The translations under genes were made by a program, and so were the position numbers. From Anaerolineae bacterium (GTDB lineage Bacteria > Chloroflexota > Anaerolineae > Anaerolineales > UBA11579), in assembly GCA_004297445.1 (NCBI GenBank), contig SCUK01000084.1:1-59107 (forward strand): a stretch of 59,107 nucleotides of DNA, read 5' to 3'. Below, piece after piece: positions 40,106 to 49,827 of the stretch. Numbering within the stretch: position 1 is the first letter of the stretch; every line of letters starts with the position of its first letter. A model generated the notes under the pieces. That model was not told the origin of the DNA and made no database searches. It worked only from the letters and a program-made list of their open reading frames with translations.

Positions 40106-42120
40106 AGACCCAAACCCACAAGCGCATCCCACGCGCGTTGTCCAAGAGTGTACAAAGCATCCTGCTGGTAATGAACTCCATCCGAAGCTTGCACCGTGAG
40201 ATCGTCACCATTGAATACACTGAAGCGCTCAATGCCCGGCGCGGCGAGCGCCAGTTGCGCCCTAACGGTAGGTCCCTCAGCATATCCGTGGGAGTCGATG
40301 GACGGATTTATCCTGTGCCACGCCACGGGCAGCGGCACCGCGAGGTCAGCGCGCAGATCGGATACCAGTTGCGCCACCTTGGTGCCGAACGCTGCGGCGG
40401 CCGTCGCATCGATCGCATCGTTCTCGCCGCCGATGTACACCAAGCCGGCAATGCGGTATGGCGCACCGAGTTCCGAGATCGCCGTGGTCAGGTGTGTCTG
40501 CGCGGTCGAGTACATCAGCGCCGAACTTTTCTGCCAGTCGAGCCATCCGCCCGAGACCTGACCGACCGGCGTCCCGTTGCGCGTCGTCTTGACGATCGCG
40601 ATCTTGCGTCCAGCTGCGATCGCGCGCTGCGCGATGCCCGATTCGGCTCCGAGAAAGTAGCCTCCGAAGAAGTCCACCGGACCCCAGCCGCGCGTGTAGC
40701 CAGATGTCGTGTAGGCGTCGTAGTGCAGCGCGACTCGTGGATCCTGAGTCTTGGCCACGCCTTGCGCGAGGCCGCTGTAGCAGCCAGCGTTACTTTGCCC
40801 GTAGAGAAGGACGACGTCCCATGGAGTAGTCGGGCAGCCATGGCGCAGTCCCAGCTCGGCCGAAGCGGCCATCATCGCGGCTGCTGAGAATGCACGCGTC
40901 CAGATATATTGCGCTCGTTCCCGGGCCTTCAGGAACTGGCCGAAGATCGTACATCGGTCGAATGTCGCCTGACCGGCGCCCATCGCGAGCGGTCCGCCAG
41001 AGTCAGCGACGCCGTCGACGTACAGCGTCGCGCTGCCGGCCGCGTCGAGCGTCAGCCCGAGCACCGCATAGAGCGCTGGGATCTTGCCGGCGAAGGCGTG
41101 CGTCGTAGTGGCACCGACATCAGTCGTGCGCGAGAGCTCGATGACGTTCGTGCTCTTGAACGTGAGTTTGAGCTCGCCCGTTCCCGTGGAGTGATAGAGC
41201 CTGAGCGCCACGGCGTCCGAGCTCGGGACCGCGCCGCGCTCGAGGAGCCATGCCATGGATAGCGGACCGCACGCGCCGCTGAACTGCGCTGCCGCCGAGT
41301 CCATCGCAAAGGACCGGGTGAGACCGTCCGTCACGATGGCGTTGCCGGAGTCGTACCAGCATCGCTGCGTTTGGCGCATTGGCTGTTGTGCGGCCGTGCC
41401 TTGGCTCGCGAGCGCTGCGCCTGTGCGCGCGTCGGTCTGCGCCGATACAGCTTGCCCGATCCGTTCCATCGCGTTGGGAGGGAACCACACCGTGACTGTC
41501 TTGGTGCCGTCTCCCTGATACAGCCAAGTGGCCGCGAAGTCGCCGACGTCCAGGCTAGACTCCTTGCAAAACGCAAAATAGATGTTCTTCCCGATCGACG
41601 TGGGAATGGTCTCGACCACGGCCTTAGTCCAGCCGTTGCCCATGTCCTCCGTCCACTGCCTGGCGTTATAGTTGGATGCAAACGCGTAGGCGTCAGCCGT
41701 GCATCCGCCCGAGCGCGTGTAAAAGGCTCGGCAACCGCCATTGTCCGCCTTGAACATGAGCATGGCGGCCGCGCCCTTGAACCAGAACGTGTAGCGGTAA
41801 GACTCGCCGAGCGTGAAGTTGGTGGCGCCGGTGAAAAACAATCCGTGATTGAGCGTGGCGCCATCCACCTTGTCGGTCAGCTGAAACGCAGTGCTCCCTC
41901 CAAGCGGATCCGTGGCTGCAGCGAGCGTGAAGCTGTCAGAAACTAGTTGCGACCACCCGTCGAGCTGCGGGATCGCATGCGCCGGCTCGGTGGTAATGGC
42001 AAGTGACGCATCTGCCGAGACGCGCACGGTGGATGCTTGTGCCAGTAACGCACTTCCGGTATCACCAACAGAGAACACCCTTCCGCGATTCGTACGGGCC
42101 GACCTTCTGGCAAAGATCAT
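40102..42120 (-). CDS. Tail fibre/spike with SGNH esterase domain
   Basis: A 672-residue receptor-binding protein. The N-terminus MIFARRSARTNRGRVFS is shared with the neighbouring protein and probably anchors both to the tail. Two beta-sandwich (carbohydrate-binding or LamG-like) regions follow (for example SYRYTFWFKGAA; SATLYVDGVAD). From residue 437 there is a sialate-O-acetylesterase-type SGNH domain: YGQSNAG with Ser443, GGEND (564-568), and DGVH with Asp647 and His650. It should deacetylate a host surface glycan during adsorption. The start ATG 42120 is chosen because it restores the shared N-terminal motif. Confidence 0.83.
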   Translation of the reverse strand: MIFARRSARTNRGRVFSVGDTGSALLAQASTVRVSADASLAITTEPAHAIPQLDGWSQLVSDSFTLAAATDPLGGSTAFQLTDKVDGATLNHGLFFTGATNFTLGESYRYTFWFKGAAAMLMFKADNGGCRAFYTRSGGCTADAYAFASNYNARQWTEDMGNGWTKAVVETIPTSIGKNIYFAFCKESSLDVGDFAATWLYQGDGTKTVTVWFPPNAMERIGQAVSAQTDARTGAALASQGTAAQQPMRQTQRCWYDSGNAIVTDGLTRSFAMDSAAAQFSGACGPLSMAWLLERGAVPSSDAVALRLYHSTGTGELKLTFKSTNVIELSRTTDVGATTTHAFAGKIPALYAVLGLTLDAAGSATLYVDGVADSGGPLAMGAGQATFDRCTIFGQFLKARERAQYIWTRAFSAAAMMAASAELGLRHGCPTTPWDVVLLYGQSNAGCYSGLAQGVAKTQDPRVALHYDAYTTSGYTRGWGPVDFFGGYFLGAESGIAQRAIAAGRKIAIVKTTRNGTPVGQVSGGWLDWQKSSALMYSTAQTHLTTAISELGAPYRIAGLVYIGGENDAIDATAAAAFGTKVAQLVSDLRADLAVPLPVAWHRINPSIDSHGYAEGPTVRAQLALAAPGIERFSVFNGDDLTVQASDGVHYQQDALYTLGQRAWDALVGLGL

Positions 42121-42121
42121 T

Positions 42122-42880
42122 TCAGGGTGTCCCATACAATGACCTCAATGCAGCTCGCAGCGAGGCGCGCCCGCTAGCGCTTGCCCCGGAGCTTGGGGCA
42201 TATACCTGCATGCGAGCCAACTTGAAATTCCCGAACTGCGGATTCGTGTTTGCGCCGATCCGGAGCGCATTCAGCGTGCACGGGTCAGGAGATGCCAGTG
42301 TGACGTTGCTAGCGTTCTGGACGCCGTTATCCCACATGCTCACCTGCCCCAGGCCATCCCATGTCACCTCAAGTATGTGCGATTGTGTCGTGTTAGGAGT
42401 CGTGACGCTGACGGTGCTACTATTCAATACGTTTGCGTCGTTTCTGCGTGTCAGCGACCAGTTTGCGGCCGCTCCTGCCTGGAAGCGCCATAGGCCATTT
42501 GATGCCCCAGAGAAACACCAGAACGTGGCAGGGTTGCTGGCCACTACCTCACGTATCACACAGATTGCATACATCGGCCTATGTAGCCCGCTGATGGCCG
42601 TCGCTACAGCGTCCGCAACTATGGCATCGTTCGTCCCATTGAATGTAACGGCGCCGTGGTTGTTGAATTCCGCATCAGACGCGGAATATGTCAATCCTAG
42701 AGATCCGGCCAGAGCGGTTGCCGTATTGCCGCGCCCGCTCTGGTCCGTCCATGCAAGGGTCCCTGCACTGCCGGTGACGCCAATGTCTCCGTTAAGATCA
42801 AGCACAAGTCCAGGTATACCTGACGAACAGGTGCAGGCCCTGCCGCGATTCATCCGTGGATCTCTGCGACTAAACATCAC
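42122..42880 (-). CDS. Lectin-like (LamG/ConA) tail protein
   Basis: A 252-residue protein. The start MMFSRRDPRMNRGRAC repeats the anchor motif of the esterase fibre. The rest is a concanavalin A-like jelly roll (GLVLDLNGD, LAWTDQSGRGNTAT, VTFNGTNDAIVAD, FGNFKLARMQVYA). It is likely a second receptor-binding or decoration protein on the same tail site. ATGA-coupled upstream. Confidence 0.75.
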   Translation of the reverse strand: MMFSRRDPRMNRGRACTCSSGIPGLVLDLNGDIGVTGSAGTLAWTDQSGRGNTATALAGSLGLTYSASDAEFNNHGAVTFNGTNDAIVADAVATAISGLHRPMYAICVIREVVASNPATFWCFSGASNGLWRFQAGAAANWSLTRRNDANVLNSSTVSVTTPNTTQSHILEVTWDGLGQVSMWDNGVQNASNVTLASPDPCTLNALRIGANTNPQFGNFKLARMQVYAPSSGASASGRASLRAALRSLYGTP

Positions 42881-43347
42881 GCCACCGGGAACTGCTCGGT
42901 ACCCTGCCCGTCATCTACGGACGAGAGGTAGATCCGCAGCGTGCAGGTGGCGACGGCCTGGTGATGCAGGATGGTGTGGAACGTCATTGTGGCGACCTGG
43001 CCGGTCGGAACACGCCGTCCGCTCAGGAGCCTACCCGACAGACTCGTACCGTCCGGGATCGGCCAGCACACGGTGGCACCGACGCCGGTCGCGGTACTGT
43101 CGATGGTTCCGGCAACTGCTCCGAGCGCCACGTATACCTTCGACCCGTCCGCCTGGAACGTGAGGTAATGACCCTTACCGAGACCACCGAACAGCGTCGT
43201 CAGGTCTGTCGACGTGCTGCCGGTTCCGACCATGATCGAAGCGATGCAGGCGATCTTCCCGGAATTCGAACCAGCTCCTAGGAGGGTGCTGATGTTCTTG
43301 ATCGGGAGGGTGATGTTTGCTGCTTCGAATTCGACTGATCGCGACAT
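42877..43347 (-). CDS. Hypothetical virion protein
   Basis: A 156-residue beta-rich protein (ITLPIKNISTLLG, KGHYLTFQADGSKVYVALG, ATCTLRIYLSS). Probably a structural head or tail decoration. It starts nine bases after the large ejection-type protein. Confidence 0.68.
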   Translation of the reverse strand: MSRSVEFEAANITLPIKNISTLLGAGSNSGKIACIASIMVGTGSTSTDLTTLFGGLGKGHYLTFQADGSKVYVALGAVAGTIDSTATGVGATVCWPIPDGTSLSGRLLSGRRVPTGQVATMTFHTILHHQAVATCTLRIYLSSVDDGQGTEQFPVA

Positions 43348-43355
43348 TGTGGCTC

Positions 43356-46300
43356 CTATGCACCGCGGCTTGCCAGCCGCTCCGTGAGTGATTGTTGGAT
43401 CGGAAGACTGAGCGGACCGGCAGCTTCCTTGTCCGCGTCTTCCTCGGTCTGTTGGTACTGCGCGATCGCATCGTCGATCCGCTTGGAAAACCCGACCGCC
43501 TCGGACGGCTGCAGCGCTCCACCGAATGCGAGTATGCTGTCGAGCTGGGTCAGCACGTTCTCAGGGATCGCCTGCCGCTGCTCATTGGTCAGCTTACCCG
43601 TGAGCACGTCGAGCACCCCAGCCTGGGCGCCCTTGATGATCCCTGGCGAATTCGCGTGCACATACGCGACCTTGTCCGGATCGACCGCACCGTGCCGGAA
43701 ATCGTCCAGGATGGACAGCGGATCCACGGTCGCCTCCCATACGGCATCGCCGCGCCGCAGGTCGTCGTCAGACAATCCGCTCTTGCGTCCGCGCCAATCC
43801 GTCGCCGGCTTGGGCAGGTCGGCATAGAGCGCCTGCAGCTGCTGAGCGACAGCCACCGACGTCTCAGCCTGCATCTCGTCGTCGAGCCCGCTCAATCCGT
43901 CGGCCAGGAAGTCCTCGCCAAGATCGTCCATTGCGCGCTTGACCTGATCGAGCCGGCCGTTGTGCCGGGACAGGCGTTCGCTTCGGCTGAGTGGGGGCGG
44001 TATCCTGACCCGCTTGCCGCCCTTCTCGGGCTCTCCGTAGAGCACCGGCAGCAAACGCTCAACACGAGGTCGCACCGCGTTCGCTACCATCTGCTCCGGT
44101 CGGTCACCCAGCTCCCTGGTCAGTTTCGAGCTCGGCCGTCCGGTGAACAGCTTGGTCACTCGCGACGCTGGGCCACCGTCGAGCAGCACGGCATCTTCTG
44201 CCGCCGCAAACCGGTCCTCCAGTGCGCTGTAGAATTCCTTGACCGGCTCGGCCTTAGCGCCGGATAGCGCAGCCGCGGCATCGGCGGATCGCTCGGCTTG
44301 GCCCGCCTGCTCGCGTACCTGGAGCACGAGCTGGCCGCGACGATCCGCTACACGGAGCATCTCCCGAGCCACGTCGGGTCGGGAAAGACTACGGAACGCC
44401 TCGGTTCTCGGAGTCCTGGCGAGACCGTAGAGAGCACCGAAGCTGCCGAACGACTCGCTCGACATGGCCGTCTCGAGTGCCGTCGCCTGCCGTTCGGCGT
44501 AGCTCTGCACGACCGGATCGGTCATCGCGGGAATGGCCCCACGAATCCGCTGGATCGTGTTGTGGCTCTCCAGGATGGCGCCAGGCGTGTCCGACTTCTC
44601 GAGCACCCGCCGTACCCGCTCAAGCTCCTGGCGCATCACGGCGCCCTCCTCGGACTGCGGCGCCTGTTCAATTGCCTGGTCGACCGTCCGCTGGATCTTG
44701 CCGATGGCGGCCGGTCCGTCGGCGTCGTCGGATAGGGCGCGGACTCGTTCCGGCTCGAGTTCGACTGGCGCGGCCGCAGGGGCCCGCTCTGCCTCGCTCG
44801 CGATGGACCGCCCGATCTCGTCGAGCAGCGCCGGTCGATAGACGATTTTCTGTAGTGATGTCGGTGGTTTACTTGCCCACTGCGCCGGATTGTAATCGCC
44901 GGCCTCGCGTGCCAATGCGTGCACGGCCTCCCGCTGTGCCGCTTGCCGAGCCGCTTGTCTGGCCGCTGGGTTCGATCCTGCCGCTTCCTCAGCAGCCGCT
45001 ACGCTCGCCTGCGCACGCTGGATCGCGCTCATCGCGGTCTGAGCCTCGCGACCGCCAGCGACCTCCATCGGGATCTCGGGGCGCTCCTCGCGCGGGCCGA
45101 ACGCAGCTGCCGCTGAAACACCGCTAGACGGTATGTGGCCGGCGACCCGTCCGGCCTGATGCTCAAGCCCGAACGCCGCGCCATGCCCGTGACCGCCAAG
45201 GTCTCCGATCAGCTCTGGGCGCACGAACTCCTGAGCTGACTTGACGCCGAACTCCGGTGTTACCTCGGCAACGTTTCGCAGAAGCTTGCCGGCTAGCTGT
45301 TCCTCGGCCGGGAGAAGCCGCGCGAATCGACCCAGCCCGACCTTCATCTCCCCGCGAGCGAAGGCCCGGGACACGAGCGCCGCATAGCCAGAGCCGCGCT
45401 CTTTGATCAGTTTGTGCGCAACGGCGGCACCGGCTGCTTTGATGGCGCTGAATCCGCCGCCGGTCGCAACGTCCGCAGCGAATGTAGCGGCACCTGTCAC
45501 CGTGGAGCCGAGCCCAAACCAGTTGTTGCCGAAGTCGTGCGAACCGGCATGGTAGGCGACCTTTTTCAGGTCCCTCAACGCCGCGAAGTCGCGCTTAACG
45601 TTCTTGTATATCGCGCCAGACTTACCGATCTTGGATGCCGCCGAAACGCTCCGGTCGATCTCGTCCTCGATGATCCCGCGGACCCGCTCGAGCTGCTCAC
45701 CGAGCGGCGTGTTTTTGAGCTGAGAAACGCGGGCCGCACCGCGTTCTGCGTATGCCAGATCGTCGATTGTGCGGCGCAGTTCCCAGAGGTCGCCGACGCT
45801 CGCCTCGCGTTTCACAATGCCGACCGCGCCACCCTCGAGCTTCCCGGCTGCCTCGCCAGCAAGCGCGCGCACGTCTGACACATGCGGCTTGAGCTGGTCT
45901 GCCAGGTCGCGAACGACATGCGATGGCGAGTTCTCCAGCTTCTCAACCACCTCGGTCTCTATCTTGCGGGCAACACTCTCAATGTTTGGCGCCAGCTCCG
46001 GGTGCGCCGGGATCAAGTCGTCGGCCGCCCGGCGCATTGCACCGAGCTTTTCACCAACCTCCGTCTCCGCTCGCGCCAATGCAGCCGCGTAGTCCGCAGG
46101 CTTTCCGCCGCGCAAAGCGATCGGCTCAAACAGTTTTGTCCCGTCATTGAAACGGTAGTTATGGACGGTCTCGACGGCGTTTGCGATCGCTTCCGGGACT
46201 ACCTCGGCATCCTTCGCGAGCTGGCGCACATTGCTGGCCTTGAAGCCCATCGCACTGAGCGTGCGGCTCTCGGATAGGTCTCCCGCAGCCTTGCGCAACC

Positions 46301-47177
46301 GAGTGGCAGATATGACCTTAGGAATGTACTCGGCTCCGGCACCAACGGCCGCGCCGAGTCCTGCGCCAATTAGTGTGGACTTGAGAACGTCGCGTAGCGG
46401 GGCGCGCTCCTCGTAAGCGATCTGCGCTCCGCCCATGGCGCCTTCACCGGCGCCGGTGCCGACCATCTCCAGGCCAGCGCCGTGCGCACCGGTAAGCCCG
46501 CCCGTCACGACCGCAGCCGTGACGACACCCGCCGTCTTCGAAACATTCGACAGGAGCGGCCACGCCTTAGCCTGCTCCTCCAGCACGTGCTCCGTGTGTT
46601 CCCAAGCGCTCGCAGCGTGGCTTTGCCGGGTCTGAAATGGCGCGCCCTCTGGAGTGTAGCGGTCCTTCAGATCCAGTGCGCTATGAGTGACATCGCTGGC
46701 GATCGACGGAAGCGTCGAGAGCGCTTGGAGCGCAGCCTTTCCCGTGCCAGCTTCTCCAAGGTCACGGCCGAACTGCTCGACGAAGTTTCGCTTGTAACCT
46801 CGCGCCTCGATCTCTTCCGGCGTGTCGCCGTAGTCGAGCAGTGATCCGTATCCCTCTATGGCAGCTCCGGCCAATGCGCCGCCGGCCGTGAATAGATTCA
46901 GGACGCCTTCAGAGAACTTCAGTGCGCTGGTCCCGACGACGCCATACTTCTGCTCCAGCGCGCGCTGTTCCTCCATGCGCGCCTCGTGCGCCGCCTGTGC
47001 CGCATGGTCGCGCCTAGCCGTCTGCTCCGCCAGCGTCTCGGTCTGCTCGGGCTGCTCGGGCGCGGCATACTGCTCCCATGCCGGAGCTACCGGCTTGAAC
47101 CGCGCCGAGTACCTGGCCACCTGGTCCGCTTCGGACAGGACGGGCTCAGGCGTGAGATTGTCGGGCGGCGGGCTCAT
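43356..47177 (-). CDS. Large internal virion/ejection-type protein (1273 aa)
   Basis: A 1273-residue protein, mostly helical and rich in Ala, Glu and Arg. Several small-residue hydrophobic segments (for example GVVTAAVVTGGLTGA and LIGAGLGAAVGAGAEY) could insert in or cross membranes. No lysozyme or transglycosylase motif was seen. Size, composition and position after two smaller Ala-rich proteins match the third ejection protein of podoviruses, which helps form the DNA channel across the host envelope (inference). The ATG overlaps the upstream stop. Confidence 0.7.
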   Translation of the reverse strand: MSPPPDNLTPEPVLSEADQVARYSARFKPVAPAWEQYAAPEQPEQTETLAEQTARRDHAAQAAHEARMEEQRALEQKYGVVGTSALKFSEGVLNLFTAGGALAGAAIEGYGSLLDYGDTPEEIEARGYKRNFVEQFGRDLGEAGTGKAALQALSTLPSIASDVTHSALDLKDRYTPEGAPFQTRQSHAASAWEHTEHVLEEQAKAWPLLSNVSKTAGVVTAAVVTGGLTGAHGAGLEMVGTGAGEGAMGGAQIAYEERAPLRDVLKSTLIGAGLGAAVGAGAEYIPKVISATRLRKAAGDLSESRTLSAMGFKASNVRQLAKDAEVVPEAIANAVETVHNYRFNDGTKLFEPIALRGGKPADYAAALARAETEVGEKLGAMRRAADDLIPAHPELAPNIESVARKIETEVVEKLENSPSHVVRDLADQLKPHVSDVRALAGEAAGKLEGGAVGIVKREASVGDLWELRRTIDDLAYAERGAARVSQLKNTPLGEQLERVRGIIEDEIDRSVSAASKIGKSGAIYKNVKRDFAALRDLKKVAYHAGSHDFGNNWFGLGSTVTGAATFAADVATGGGFSAIKAAGAAVAHKLIKERGSGYAALVSRAFARGEMKVGLGRFARLLPAEEQLAGKLLRNVAEVTPEFGVKSAQEFVRPELIGDLGGHGHGAAFGLEHQAGRVAGHIPSSGVSAAAAFGPREERPEIPMEVAGGREAQTAMSAIQRAQASVAAAEEAAGSNPAARQAARQAAQREAVHALAREAGDYNPAQWASKPPTSLQKIVYRPALLDEIGRSIASEAERAPAAAPVELEPERVRALSDDADGPAAIGKIQRTVDQAIEQAPQSEEGAVMRQELERVRRVLEKSDTPGAILESHNTIQRIRGAIPAMTDPVVQSYAERQATALETAMSSESFGSFGALYGLARTPRTEAFRSLSRPDVAREMLRVADRRGQLVLQVREQAGQAERSADAAAALSGAKAEPVKEFYSALEDRFAAAEDAVLLDGGPASRVTKLFTGRPSSKLTRELGDRPEQMVANAVRPRVERLLPVLYGEPEKGGKRVRIPPPLSRSERLSRHNGRLDQVKRAMDDLGEDFLADGLSGLDDEMQAETSVAVAQQLQALYADLPKPATDWRGRKSGLSDDDLRRGDAVWEATVDPLSILDDFRHGAVDPDKVAYVHANSPGIIKGAQAGVLDVLTGKLTNEQRQAIPENVLTQLDSILAFGGALQPSEAVGFSKRIDDAIAQYQQTEEDADKEAAGPLSLPIQQSLTERLASRGA

Positions 47178-48754
47178 TCCGTGCCGGACTCGCTTTCTCC
47201 GCCAGTGCTCCCGGTACCGCCGGGATTGTCAGAGATTGCTTGCTTGCGATCCTTCATCAGCTTGCGGATCTGCTCGATGTTCGCTTGCCGGTCGCTGGCC
47301 TTGGTTGCGGTCAGCATGTCCTTTACGTCGTCCGGTTTCATACCGGTGGCAGCCGCGATTGTCGGCGCGAGGATTGCCGCTTTCCGGCCGACATTTTGGC
47401 TGTAGTCCGTGGCTCCGACGCCGGTGCGAATCACAAGCGGATCACCTGCGGCGTCTTGCTCAGCAAGCATCGACTGGAGGCCCGCGTCGGCAGTATCGGC
47501 CGCGTTGATCAGCACCTTTTGCCTGGAGCTCATCTTGGTGGACGGGCCTTCGCCCAGCTTCTTCTGCGCCGCCTGCACGGAGACGACCTTTCCGGCATGC
47601 TCGACCCGCTTGTTATCGAGGTCCAGCACCTTGCTCTCTTCTTCGATCGTCGCCAGTCGCGGGCCTCCAGCGCTCCCAGATTGGCCCGGCTTGAAAGTGA
47701 GGTTCCGCGTGGTCTCGCCAAGTGTCTTCTGCCGGTATTCCTCGGTCAGATTCACGAGCTTTTCGCGCAGGCCCGCATCGACAGCGGCGTACTTCGCGCG
47801 CGTCTCGTCGTCCTTTGCGCTGGCCGTGGCGATCTGCATCGCGTTGATCGATTGCTCCAAGCGGATCTGCTTCAGCGCGGTTTTCGCATCGTCTCGCGAG
47901 CCAAGCTTGCGCTCAAGGTCGTGCAGCAGATTCCCGGCCTTGTCGCGCTTGATCGCGATGGCAGTTTCCTGGGCTTTGATGTTGCGATCGATCTGGCTTT
48001 CCAGCATGCCGACTGCGGTCTTATCCCCTAGCGCGCTGGCGATGCCGGCCAGGATCGAGGCGGATCCGAACTGAAATCCGTTCTCCTTCTGCAGCTGGTC
48101 AGGGTCCACCTTGCTGGCGTGGAAGTCTTGGATCGCGGCATCGTATCGAGCCTCGCGATCGGCTGCGTCCGCGGCAGCCTGTCGTGCGGTCGCCTCGGCC
48201 TCCTGAGATTGCTTCGCCAGCGCTACCTGCTGGGCTTCCGCCGCACCCTTCTCGAATGCGAGCCGCTTGGTCTCCGCTTCGTACGCCTGCTGATTGGCTA
48301 GGCGCGCATCGACCTCCAGCTCGTTCTGCTGCTCGATGAAGTCTTCGCTGGGCTCCATCCCGCCCTTGATCGTCCGACTCGTCTCCTGGAGTCCGCCCTT
48401 GGTCCCGGCGCGTGGCTTCTCGTAGACCACGAGACCGGCCGGAGTTCGGTAAGCGTTGCGGCCGTTGCCGAGCGGGATCGGGGCCGGAGGCGCCTCTGCC
48501 GCGGCCTGTTCCGGCGGAGCTTCTGCCGCTGGACCTGCGGCAGGCGGCACACCGAAGGCCTCTAGCCCGGCCTGTGTCTCAGGTAGGATGCCGGCCTGCT
48601 GCTGAGGCATTGCAGGCTCCGGCGCTTGCGGCACGGGCGGAGCCGGCACTGGCGCAGGCTGCGCACCGTATGCCGCCAGGCCCGCCTGGGTCTCATCCAA
48701 TGGACTGCGCCGTTGCGAAAAGTCGGCTGAGTAGAGTGGTTGAAAGTCGCCCAT
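47174..48754 (-). CDS. Internal virion/ejection-type protein (526 aa)
   Basis: A 526-residue protein. The first 120 residues are Pro/Ala-rich and include an internal repeat (LDETQAGLAAYGAQPA; LPETQAGLEAFGVPPA). A long coiled coil follows (ANQQAYEAETKRLAFEKGAAEAQQ...), then a helical domain with Ala/Ile stretches. Such layouts are usual for podovirus ejection proteins. TAATG-coupled to the gene upstream. Confidence 0.68.
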   Translation of the reverse strand: MGDFQPLYSADFSQRRSPLDETQAGLAAYGAQPAPVPAPPVPQAPEPAMPQQQAGILPETQAGLEAFGVPPAAGPAAEAPPEQAAAEAPPAPIPLGNGRNAYRTPAGLVVYEKPRAGTKGGLQETSRTIKGGMEPSEDFIEQQNELEVDARLANQQAYEAETKRLAFEKGAAEAQQVALAKQSQEAEATARQAAADAADREARYDAAIQDFHASKVDPDQLQKENGFQFGSASILAGIASALGDKTAVGMLESQIDRNIKAQETAIAIKRDKAGNLLHDLERKLGSRDDAKTALKQIRLEQSINAMQIATASAKDDETRAKYAAVDAGLREKLVNLTEEYRQKTLGETTRNLTFKPGQSGSAGGPRLATIEEESKVLDLDNKRVEHAGKVVSVQAAQKKLGEGPSTKMSSRQKVLINAADTADAGLQSMLAEQDAAGDPLVIRTGVGATDYSQNVGRKAAILAPTIAAATGMKPDDVKDMLTATKASDRQANIEQIRKLMKDRKQAISDNPGGTGSTGGESESGTE

Positions 48755-49827
48755 TAGCCAGAGTACCTCTCACCAATGTCGTAGCCCAGCTTTGCTCCGC
48801 CGGCCGCACCAGCCGGTCCTCCGACGAAGTAACCGCCGACTGCTCCGACCGCGGCCCCAGCGATCGGTACTAGACTATTGTTTTTTGGCGCTGCCTTGTG
48901 CAGATAGTAGCTCTGCAGGTTATCCTCATAGCCCATCGTCCCGGCCAGCGCATTGGTATTGATCGTCGCGCCAAGTCGCTCGCCCTCCATATTCGCACCC
49001 GCAGCACTGGTGTAACCGCCAAGCGCGAGTTGTCCGTACCCGAGGCCAGCGGCGTCGTTTAGCTGTCGGTTTCTGAGTTCCGTATCGGTAATGAACTTCG
49101 AGCTGTCGACGTCCTGCTGACGAATTCCACCAGCAAGCTGACCGGCCGCACCAAACGCAGCGAGCTGGCGCTGTCGGAAAGCTTCGTCCTCTTGCGCGCG
49201 AAGCATAGCCGCTGAGTTCGAGGCGTTCTGCTGAATGTCGGCGTTTTGGAACGCTGCCTGACGCATGGCAGAAGCCGCATCACCTGCGCCGCGTCCAGAA
49301 CGAGCCAGCGCTAGCTGGTTGGCGAGCGCTTGATTCGTGCCCATTTGTAGCTGCGCTTGAGCGGCACTGGGCCCCGGTTGCGCCTGGCCAGCCGCCATCG
49401 TGGCGTCGAATACCTGCTGCTGGCGCGCGCGCATCGCCGCGGCATCAGCGAAATTGACGCCCGGTCCAGCACGATTCTGGAGCGCTTGTCCTGTCGCTTG
49501 AGCACTTGTGCCCAGCGCAGAGATCGGCGCGGCTCCCGTTGCCGCTACGGCCCGAGCTCGCTCAACGTCCTTGGCTGCCTGATCGGGTGAGCCACCATAG
49601 GCATAGCTCGTCTGACGATTGATGTACCGCTGACCGGCCGTCTCCTCACCGACGACCTTAGACCGCGCAGTCTGTTCCTTATCGCCTTGGCTAAAGCCAA
49701 CGCTGTAGCCGCTGGCGAGGTAATCGGCCTTTTGCTTCGCCAGCTGCTCCTCTTGAGCGTGCGACAGAGAGTCAGGGCCAGATTGGCCTAGGCCTGGCTG
49801 GAATGGATTAGCGCGAGGGTCGCCCAT
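48754..49827 (-). CDS. Internal virion protein with glycine-zipper membrane end
   Basis: A 357-residue Ala/Gln-rich helical protein. The C-terminus (AGAAVGAVGGYFVGGPAGAA) is a glycine-zipper membrane segment, a common feature of the smallest ejection protein. It follows the tail hub gene by a TAATG overlap and precedes the two larger ejection-type genes. Confidence 0.7.
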   Translation of the reverse strand: MGDPRANPFQPGLGQSGPDSLSHAQEEQLAKQKADYLASGYSVGFSQGDKEQTARSKVVGEETAGQRYINRQTSYAYGGSPDQAAKDVERARAVAATGAAPISALGTSAQATGQALQNRAGPGVNFADAAAMRARQQQVFDATMAAGQAQPGPSAAQAQLQMGTNQALANQLALARSGRGAGDAASAMRQAAFQNADIQQNASNSAAMLRAQEDEAFRQRQLAAFGAAGQLAGGIRQQDVDSSKFITDTELRNRQLNDAAGLGYGQLALGGYTSAAGANMEGERLGATINTNALAGTMGYEDNLQSYYLHKAAPKNNSLVPIAGAAVGAVGGYFVGGPAGAAGGAKLGYDIGERYSG

